From contig DUUZ01000127.1 of the NCBI GenBank assembly GCA_012841255.1, positions 1 to 5,244 on the forward strand: a DNA stretch of 5,244 nt, written 5' to 3'. Shown here in pieces: positions 1 to 3,937 of the stretch. Each line of letters begins with the position of its first letter. Position 1 is the stretch's first letter. The position numbers and the translations under genes were made by a program. Source of the stretch: Clostridiaceae bacterium. Its GTDB lineage: Bacteria > Bacillota > Clostridia > Saccharofermentanales > DTU023. Below the pieces are notes generated by a model that had not been told where the DNA came from, made no database searches, and worked only from the letters and a program-made list of their open reading frames with translations.

Positions 1-10
1 CGGCAAACGG

Positions 11-18
11 GAAGGAGG
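11..18 (+). promoter_or_regulatory. Shine-Dalgarno site of ligA
   Basis: GAAGGAGG is a near-perfect complement of the 16S rRNA tail. It ends 11 bases before the ATG at 30, slightly farther than the ideal 7-9. It supports the ATG at 30 as the start, since no other start codon occurs in this frame within the window upstream of it. Nothing else can be said about the first 29 bases; any upstream neighbour lies outside the window. Confidence 0.7.
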
Positions 19-29
19 CCGGCCTTCTC

Positions 30-2021
30 ATGGAGAAGATCGGCGGTCTGCTCCGGCTTTTGAATCATGCCTACTACGACCTGGACTCGCCTCTGGCTGA
101 TGACCGGGACTATGACCTGCTCCTGCGCCGTCTGGAAGACCTGGAAGCCCTCTTCCCGGACCTTTCCGCGGCCGATTCCCCCGCCCGGCATGTGGGGGGA
201 GGCTTATCGGAGAAATTCTCCCCTGTGCCCCATCCCTATCCCATGCTATCGCTCCTGGATGTCTTTTCCCGGGAGGAAGTGGAGGACTTTGTGGGCCGGA
301 TCCAGGCCAGGGTACCGGGCGAAGCCTTCCTGGTCGAGATGAAGATCGACGGCCTGTCCATCAGCCTGACCTACGAAAAGGGCCGCCTGGTCCGGGGAGT
401 CACCCGGGGGGACGGGGTCAGCTTCGGCGAGGATGTGACCGAGAATCTCCTGGAGATCCGGGCCATCCCCAAGGTCCTGGCAGAGGCTGTGGAGGAGCTG
501 TCCGTCCGCGGGGAAGTCTTCATGCCCCAAAGGAGCTTTGAGAGCCTGAACCGGGAGCTGGAAGAAGAGGGCAAGAAACTCTTTGCCAATCCCAGAAATG
601 CCGCCTCGGGTACGATCCGCCAGCTGGATGCCTCGGTCGTCAGGAGCCGTAATCTGTCCTTTTTTGCCTTTGAAGTCCAGCATGCCAGCCGGGGCTTTCG
701 AAGTGACTCCGAATCCCTGGACTGGCTGAAGAGTCTGGGCTTCCTGGTCATCCCGGAGCTGGAGAAAGCGGTGACGGCAGAAGAGGTCATGGCGGCTGTG
801 GACCGGATCGGTGAAAAGCGAAGCTTCCTGCCATTCGGCATCGACGGGGCCGTCATTAAACTGGACCGGCTGGACCTTAGGGGTTTATTCGGCGAGACCG
901 TCAAATACCCCCGCTGGTCGGTGGCCTACAAGTACCCGCCCGAACAAAAGGAAACCCAGGTCCTGGACATCACGGCCGAGGTGGGGCGGACGGGGAGGAT
1001 CACACCTTTGGCCTGGCTGGCGCCGGTCAGCCTGGCAGGGACCACAGTCCAGAGGGCCAGCTTGCACAACCAGAATTATATCGACCAGCTGGATATCCGG
1101 ATCGGGGACACGGTCCTGGTCCAAAAGGGCGGAGACATCATCCCGGCCGTCATTTCGGTCAATAAGGAGAAAAGGCCAGAAGGGACCCGGCCCTACCAGC
1201 TGCCGGCCCTGTGCCCGGCCTGCGCCTCACCCACGGAATATAAAGGCGGGGCCGACCTCTACTGCACTTACATCGACTGCCCGGCACAACTCACGGGCCA
1301 TCTGGTCTATTTTGCCTCCAAGGAGGCCATGGACATCGACGGTCTGGGCGAGAAGGCGGCCCTGGCCCTGACTGAACATGGTTATGTCCGCTCCATGGCC
1401 GATCTTTACAGCCTGCGGGACAAAAGGGATGAACTGATCGGATCGGGCATCATCGGCAGGGAGAAGAATGTCGACAAGCTGCTGGCCGAGATCGAACTAT
1501 CAAAGGAGCAGGATCCTGACCGGCTCCTGACCGGCCTTGGAATTCCCCTGGTCGGCCGGCAGACGGCCCGGGCCCTCCTTTCGGCCCTGCCTGATATCCA
1601 TGAGATTGCGGCCGTCGATGAAGACCGCCTGGCCCGGATCCCGGATATCGGGCCGGCCACCGCCGGGGAGATCCGCAGCTGGTTCTCCAGGAAAGAGCCC
1701 CAGGAACTCCTGGCCCGCCTGGAAGCCGCCGGCCTCCGCTTCAGCCGGGTCAAGGAAGGCTCCTGGAACCCCCTGGAAGGCCAGAGCTACGTATTGACAG
1801 GGACCTTGTCCAGTCTGACCCGAAGGGAGGCCAAAGAGGCCCTGGAAGCCCTGGGAGCCCGGGTTTCCTCCTCGGTCTCCAAGAATACCAAGGCTGTCAT
1901 TGCCGGGGACAGCCCCGGATCCAAGGCTGTCCGGGCCAGGGAACTGGGGATCACCATCATGGATGAAGAGGAATTTTCATCCTGGCTATCCGGATTGAAA
2001 AAAGAGGGGGAGAACAGATGA
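30..2021 (+). CDS. ligA: NAD-dependent DNA ligase LigA
   Basis: Cytoplasmic ligase that seals 5'-phosphate/3'-hydroxyl nicks in replication and repair, using NAD+ to adenylate a lysine. The 663 residues are near the usual family length (about 670) and all domains appear in order. Domain Ia (NMN binding) covers about 8-60, with the Y15-Y16 and D25..Y28-D29 pattern. The adenylation domain has the nucleophile K105 in KIDG, TRGDG (125-129), NPRNAASG (187-194), DGAVIK (272-277) and K301. The OB fold starts near EVGRTGRITP (317-326). A Cys4 zinc finger uses C395, C398, C412 and C417. Helix-hairpin-helix repeats lie at about 433-550 and a BRCT domain at about 583-655 (TGTL, SVSKNT, GSKA..ELG). The ATG at 30 has a GAAGGAGG site 11 bases upstream. 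The N-terminus is 7-10 residues shorter than in E. coli, and the frame stays open to the window edge, so an earlier start outside the window is possible. The stop overlaps the next gene's ATG. Confidence 0.98.
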   Translation: MEKIGGLLRLLNHAYYDLDSPLADDRDYDLLLRRLEDLEALFPDLSAADSPARHVGGGLSEKFSPVPHPYPMLSLLDVFSREEVEDFVGRIQARVPGEAFLVEMKIDGLSISLTYEKGRLVRGVTRGDGVSFGEDVTENLLEIRAIPKVLAEAVEELSVRGEVFMPQRSFESLNRELEEEGKKLFANPRNAASGTIRQLDASVVRSRNLSFFAFEVQHASRGFRSDSESLDWLKSLGFLVIPELEKAVTAEEVMAAVDRIGEKRSFLPFGIDGAVIKLDRLDLRGLFGETVKYPRWSVAYKYPPEQKETQVLDITAEVGRTGRITPLAWLAPVSLAGTTVQRASLHNQNYIDQLDIRIGDTVLVQKGGDIIPAVISVNKEKRPEGTRPYQLPALCPACASPTEYKGGADLYCTYIDCPAQLTGHLVYFASKEAMDIDGLGEKAALALTEHGYVRSMADLYSLRDKRDELIGSGIIGREKNVDKLLAEIELSKEQDPDRLLTGLGIPLVGRQTARALLSALPDIHEIAAVDEDRLARIPDIGPATAGEIRSWFSRKEPQELLARLEAAGLRFSRVKEGSWNPLEGQSYVLTGTLSSLTRREAKEALEALGARVSSSVSKNTKAVIAGDSPGSKAVRARELGITIMDEEEFSSWLSGLKKEGENR

Positions 2022-2431
2022 CCTATGTCTACTTCTTAGCCGGCCTCCTGGCCAGCGGAGCCCTGGTTCTGGCCTTTTTCTTTTTGCTGGCCGTCCTGCT
2101 GCGCAATAACTGGAACCACGCCAACAAACATCCGCTTTCCTATCTCAGCCCCCTCTTATTGGTTGTGGGCATCGTCTATTTCTCAGTGACCCAGTTTGTC
2201 CCCCGGACCCTGGACCTGGTTTCGGTAGTCAGCCGTCAGTACGGAGTCGTTGAAATCGATCTGGAAGATGTGAAGAAGGGGAGAAGCTCCCTGATCGCTG
2301 ACGGGACCACCTATTACTTCGTGCCCGGCAGCTTCAAGGAGGAGGAGGCCGGCCGTTTCCAGCTTCTTTTTACGCCCGGCACCCGTTTTGTCATCCACTA
2401 TTATCATCTGGGGGATACCCTGGACAAGTAA
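2018..2431 (+). CDS. Two-TM membrane protein of unknown function, translationally coupled to ligA
   Basis: I do not recognise this 137-residue protein. Two hydrophobic helices are visible: residues about 5-28, rich in L, A and F, and about 41-61 (from SYLSPLLLVV). They are joined by a short polar, basic loop (RNNWNHANKH). The remaining 70 or so residues are soluble and look beta-rich (GVVEIDLEDV, TTYYFVPGSF, TRFVIHYYHLGD), so they could be a small beta-sheet domain next to the membrane. No catalytic motif, cysteine pair or lipobox is seen. The ATG shares bases with the ligA stop (ATGA), and a GAGGGGG site at 2004-2010 lies seven bases upstream; together these point to translational coupling and a shared mRNA. 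Codon use matches ligA. The gene is very probably real given the TM pattern, coupling and ribosome site, but its function is unknown. Confidence 0.88.
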   Translation: MTYVYFLAGLLASGALVLAFFFLLAVLLRNNWNHANKHPLSYLSPLLLVVGIVYFSVTQFVPRTLDLVSVVSRQYGVVEIDLEDVKKGRSSLIADGTTYYFVPGSFKEEEAGRFQLLFTPGTRFVIHYYHLGDTLDK

Positions 2432-2502
2432 GTCCCATTTTTGGCCACAGCGAAATATAAAGATTCTCTTTTCCCCATAATGCAGGCAAGGAGGATGACG
2501 GC
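2432..2502 (+). other. Short intergenic gap before the Spo0A-like gene
   Basis: This 71-bp spacer is clearly more AT-rich than its flanking genes. It holds the AAGGAGG ribosome site at 2488-2494 and two -10-like hexamers (TATAAA at 2456-2461 and CATAAT at 2476-2481). Neither has a convincing -35 at 16-18 bp. No hairpin with a T-tract is present, so read-through from ligA is the default view. A weak internal promoter cannot be excluded. Confidence 0.4.
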
Positions 2503-3192
2503 ATGCAGCAAGTACAGGGAATCAACACCGACATGGCCTCGCAGTGGCGGGAGGAGAGCCGCCGGCCCGGGGCCGAGGTCGGTTTTTATCTGGTGGCCAG
2601 CAACCGCGAACTTTTACACCATGTGGAGGGCCTTATGAACCGGCAGGGGGTCTTTGGGGTCATGGATTCCTCGGGCCGGGTCCACTATGTTGTGGACGCC
2701 CGGCGGGGCTCCCCCTTTGCCGCCAGGAAGGTCCTTTCGACGGCCGGAAGGCTTCTGGACCGGCATCTGCAAGAGGAGCGGGAGGAGCGGCAGCGCATTC
2801 GTGAGACGGTGGAGGAGATCTTGTCAGACTATGCCTGGAATATCCAACTTCGGGGCTACAGGCTGCTTTTTGATATGCTCTTGCGGACGGCCCTGGACGT
2901 GTCGCTTCTGAACCCCATCAGCAAGAGGCTCTATCCCCTGATCGCCTCCGACTACCGATTGAAGATCCATCAGATTGAGCGCAATATCCGCTATCTTTTC
3001 GATGATCTGGCCCTGCGCGAACGCCAGGGCGTGACCCGGTCAAGGCGCCGTCTCCTGCTTGATGGAGAGCGCAGCCTGCCGGTCGGCCGCACCATCGCCC
3101 GCCTGTCCCGGGAGGTCTGGGACCGTTTGGAAAGCCGGGGGATTTCCGGGCAAAATAAAGAGGCTGCCAGCAACGACAGCCCCCCGCATTAG
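2503..3192 (+). CDS. Spo0A C-terminal-domain protein with a degenerate, truncated receiver
   Basis: Likely a cytoplasmic DNA-binding transcription regulator. Residues about 103-170 resemble the Spo0A effector domain: RGYRLLFDMLL (117-127) matches the Spo0A segment around KGYLYLREAI, and PISKRLYPLIA (138-148) followed by IERNIRYLFDDLA (158-170) matches SITKVLYPDIA and VERAIRHAIEVAW. The tail at about 192-208 (LPVGRTIARLSREVW) fits the last Spo0A helix. At the N-terminus, VGFYLVASNRELLHHVEGL (26-44) resembles the first strand and helix of the Spo0A receiver (ADDNREL), but the two pocket aspartates are A32-S33. About 50 residues that would carry the phosphoacceptor Asp are missing. A charged helical linker spans about 82-108. 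Spo0A itself is about 267 residues, so this is a shortened paralogue, not the master regulator. The start is well supported by AAGGAGG at 2488-2494, eight bases before the ATG. The gene lies 71 bp after the membrane protein gene and is probably co-transcribed with it. Assignment is by remembered family similarity, not a search. Confidence 0.85.
   Translation: MQQVQGINTDMASQWREESRRPGAEVGFYLVASNRELLHHVEGLMNRQGVFGVMDSSGRVHYVVDARRGSPFAARKVLSTAGRLLDRHLQEEREERQRIRETVEEILSDYAWNIQLRGYRLLFDMLLRTALDVSLLNPISKRLYPLIASDYRLKIHQIERNIRYLFDDLALRERQGVTRSRRRLLLDGERSLPVGRTIARLSREVWDRLESRGISGQNKEAASNDSPPH
3152..3183 (-). terminator. Intrinsic terminator of the HU gene, inside the 3' end of the Spo0A-like gene
   Basis: Read on the minus strand, GGGGCTGTC (3183-3175), a six-base loop GTTGCT, and GGCAGCCTC (3168-3160) form a stem of nine pairs including two G-U pairs. 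It is followed at once by TTTATTTT (3159-3152). It begins 28 bases after the HU stop codon, which suits a rho-independent terminator. On the plus strand the same hairpin is followed by CCCCGCATT with no T-tract, so it should act only on the HU transcript. Found by eye; no folding energy was computed. Confidence 0.7.
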
Positions 3193-3211
3193 CCTAATAA
3201 TTAAGAAAACG

Positions 3212-3487
3212 TTAGCCGTTGACTCTCGTTTTCAGGCCCTTGCCAGCTTTAAAAGCGGGCGCTTTCGAAGCAGGAATCAAAATTTCTTCCTTGGTGCTGG
3301 GATTGCGGCCTTTACGAGCGGCGCGATGACGGACTTCAAATGTGCCAAAGCCTACCAAGACGACCTTTTCGCCTTTTTCCAGTTCTTGTGTGATGGCTTC
3401 AAAGACTGCAGAAACAGCTTTTTCGCTGTCTTTCTTGCTCAGCTGCGTCTCGGCTGCCACCGCATTGATCAGATCAGTTTTATTCAT
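3212..3487 (-). CDS. hup: HU family nucleoid DNA-binding protein
   Basis: Small dimeric histone-like protein that bends and compacts DNA in the nucleoid without strong sequence specificity. The 91 residues are the typical full length (about 90). The N-terminal helical dimerisation part (1-40) starts MNKTDLINAVA, a classic HU opening. The family signature follows: GFGTFEVRHRAARKGRNP (46-63), with the DNA-intercalating proline P63 in RNPST, then the arm return and the C-terminal PAFKAGKGLK (77-86). The start is firm: AAGGAGG (complement of 3495-3501) lies seven bases before the ATG, with a strong promoter just upstream. The gene is single and monocistronic in appearance, convergent with the Spo0A-like gene (19-bp gap) and divergent from the DUF1858 gene. 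Its codon and base use is less GC-rich than the neighbours, as is common for highly expressed genes. HU rather than IHF is likely because this is a Firmicute-like genome, but the two share the fold. Confidence 0.97.
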   Translation of the reverse strand: MNKTDLINAVAAETQLSKKDSEKAVSAVFEAITQELEKGEKVVLVGFGTFEVRHRAARKGRNPSTKEEILIPASKAPAFKAGKGLKTRVNG

Positions 3488-3519
3488 TAGGGAGCCTCCT
3501 TCCGGCTAGTTCTTTGCCC

Positions 3520-3548
3520 ATTATCATGATCGGAGCCCGTCTTGTCAA
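3520..3548 (-). promoter_or_regulatory. Sigma-A-type promoter of the HU gene
   Basis: On the minus strand a perfect -35 TTGACA (3548-3543) is followed after exactly 17 bp by GATAAT (3525-3520), five of six matches to TATAAT. Transcription should start near 3513, giving a leader of about 25 bases that contains the AAGGAGG site. The 20 or so bases just upstream of the -35 (about 3550-3572) are AT-rich, with ATATAT and AAAAT, and could serve as an UP element. This agrees with strong constitutive expression of HU. Confidence 0.85.
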
Positions 3549-3651
3549 GCATTTTCTGATATATACGTTACACAATGACATATTCATCTTTTATAAGGCG
3601 GGGGCCATTGTTTCAAGTGCGCTTTGGCTTGATTATAAGCCGGCCTTTGCG

Positions 3652-3679
3652 TTAACATTCAGTGAATACCAAGAATAAT
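3652..3679 (+). promoter_or_regulatory. Candidate promoter of the DUF1858 gene
   Basis: TTAACA (3652-3657) and AATAAT (3674-3679) are each five of six matches to the sigma-A consensus, with a 16-bp spacer. The predicted start near 3686 leaves only about 15 bases before the ATG at 3701, which just accommodates the ribosome site. The perfect palindrome ATTCAgTGAAT (3657-3667) overlaps the spacer and could be an operator. A competing weaker option is TTTCAA (3611-3616) with TATAAG (3634-3639), also 17 bp apart. Either would drive both the DUF1858 gene and the dehydratase gene. Confidence 0.4.
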
Positions 3680-3688
3680 CTGCCGAAT

Positions 3689-3693
3689 GGAGA
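3689..3693 (+). promoter_or_regulatory. Shine-Dalgarno site deciding the DUF1858 start
   Basis: GGAGA lies seven bases before the ATG at 3701. The frame is open further upstream to a GTG at 3662, but that codon has no purine-rich site before it. It would also add a 13-residue polar leader (MNTKNNLPNGEYN) not expected in this family, so the ATG at 3701 is preferred. Confidence 0.65.
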
Positions 3694-3700
3694 ATACAAT

Positions 3701-3913
3701 ATGATCGTTACACGCGAAACCATGATTTTAGACCTGCTGCAGCAGCATTCCGATACCGCCGCCGTCCTCATGGACCACGGCCTTCACTGCCTGGGCTGCA
3801 TGCTGGCATCCTATGAGAATCTTGAACAGGCCTGTATGGCCCACGGTATTGATGTCGACCGTCTGGTGGAGGATCTGAACCTCTTCCTGGAAGGTCAGGA
3901 AGAAAAAGAGTAA
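3701..3913 (+). CDS. DUF1858 small CxxC redox-type protein
   Basis: A 70-residue cytoplasmic protein of the DUF1858 family, also described as the hybrid-cluster-protein-associated redox disulfide domain. The family pattern is clear: an opening VTRETMILDLLQQH (3-16), then AVLMDHGLHCLGC (21-33) with the CxxC pair C30 and C33, then YENLEQACMAHGID (38-51) and a C-terminal helix. A third cysteine, C45, lies in the second helix. The usual proline after the second cysteine is Met34 here. The family is common in anaerobes and often fused or adjacent to hybrid cluster protein or other redox genes; its exact reaction is not established. Here the downstream neighbour is a sugar-nucleotide dehydratase instead. 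Start chosen at the ATG with a GGAGA site; a GTG at 3662 would give 83 residues. The TAA stop is followed after 24 bp by the dehydratase ATG. Confidence 0.9.
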   Translation: MIVTRETMILDLLQQHSDTAAVLMDHGLHCLGCMLASYENLEQACMAHGIDVDRLVEDLNLFLEGQEEKE

Positions 3914-3917
3914 CTTC

Positions 3918-3933
3918 GGGGCCCGGCCCTTTT
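3918..3933 (+). terminator. Possible weak terminator or attenuator hairpin before the dehydratase gene
   Basis: GGGGC (3918-3922), a three-base loop CCG, and GCCCT (3926-3930) can form a five-pair, very GC-rich stem that runs into TTTT (3930-3933). The stem is short for a real terminator and the T-run is only four. It occupies almost the whole gap between the DUF1858 stop and the dehydratase ATG, so it could also limit ribosome access. Speculative. Confidence 0.25.
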
Positions 3934-3937
3934 CCGC

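Larger units (their letters stand above)
3488..3700. other. Divergent control region between HU and DUF1858 genes
   Basis: This 213-bp stretch has no credible gene. Its left part carries the HU ribosome site and promoter. Its right part carries the candidate DUF1858 promoter and ribosome site. Between them are an AT-rich segment (3550-3597), an inverted repeat GGCTTgattatAAGCC (3626-3641), a palindrome ATTCAgTGAAT (3657-3667) and two loosely similar TTATAAG-CGG segments at 3591 and 3633. No structured RNA or T-box-like element was recognised. Confidence 0.6.

Noticed and set aside
1469..1477. TGTCGAC sequences resembling a Spo0A box (also at about 3854)
   Set aside because: Both are inside coding sequences, contain a SalI-like GTCGAC palindrome by codon chance and are far from any promoter.
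246..1753. Several long open frames on the minus strand and in other plus frames across ligA
   Set aside because: They lie wholly inside the well-supported ligA gene, have no ribosome sites and give low-complexity Arg-, Ser- or Pro-rich products typical of GC-rich shadow frames.
2441..2638. 65-residue frame starting in the gap before the Spo0A-like gene
   Set aside because: It overlaps the start of the Spo0A-like gene in another frame, lacks a ribosome site and has no coding character.
3208..3221. AACG/CGTT mini-hairpin right after the HU stop as terminator
   Set aside because: The stem is only four pairs; the nine-pair hairpin with TTTATTTT at 3152-3183 is far better.
3059..3490. Plus-strand 143-residue frame across the HU gene
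   Set aside because: It is antisense to a clear HU gene, starts inside the Spo0A-like gene in another frame and has no recognisable features.
3568..3597. TTACAC with TATAAG 18 bp downstream as a plus-strand promoter
   Set aside because: The -35 matches the consensus at only two of six bases, and the start would be about 100 bases from the gene; better candidates lie closer.
3566..3713. CGTTACAC occurring twice (3566-3573 and 3706-3713)
   Set aside because: The second copy is inside the DUF1858 coding sequence; an eight-base repeat at this distance is easily chance.
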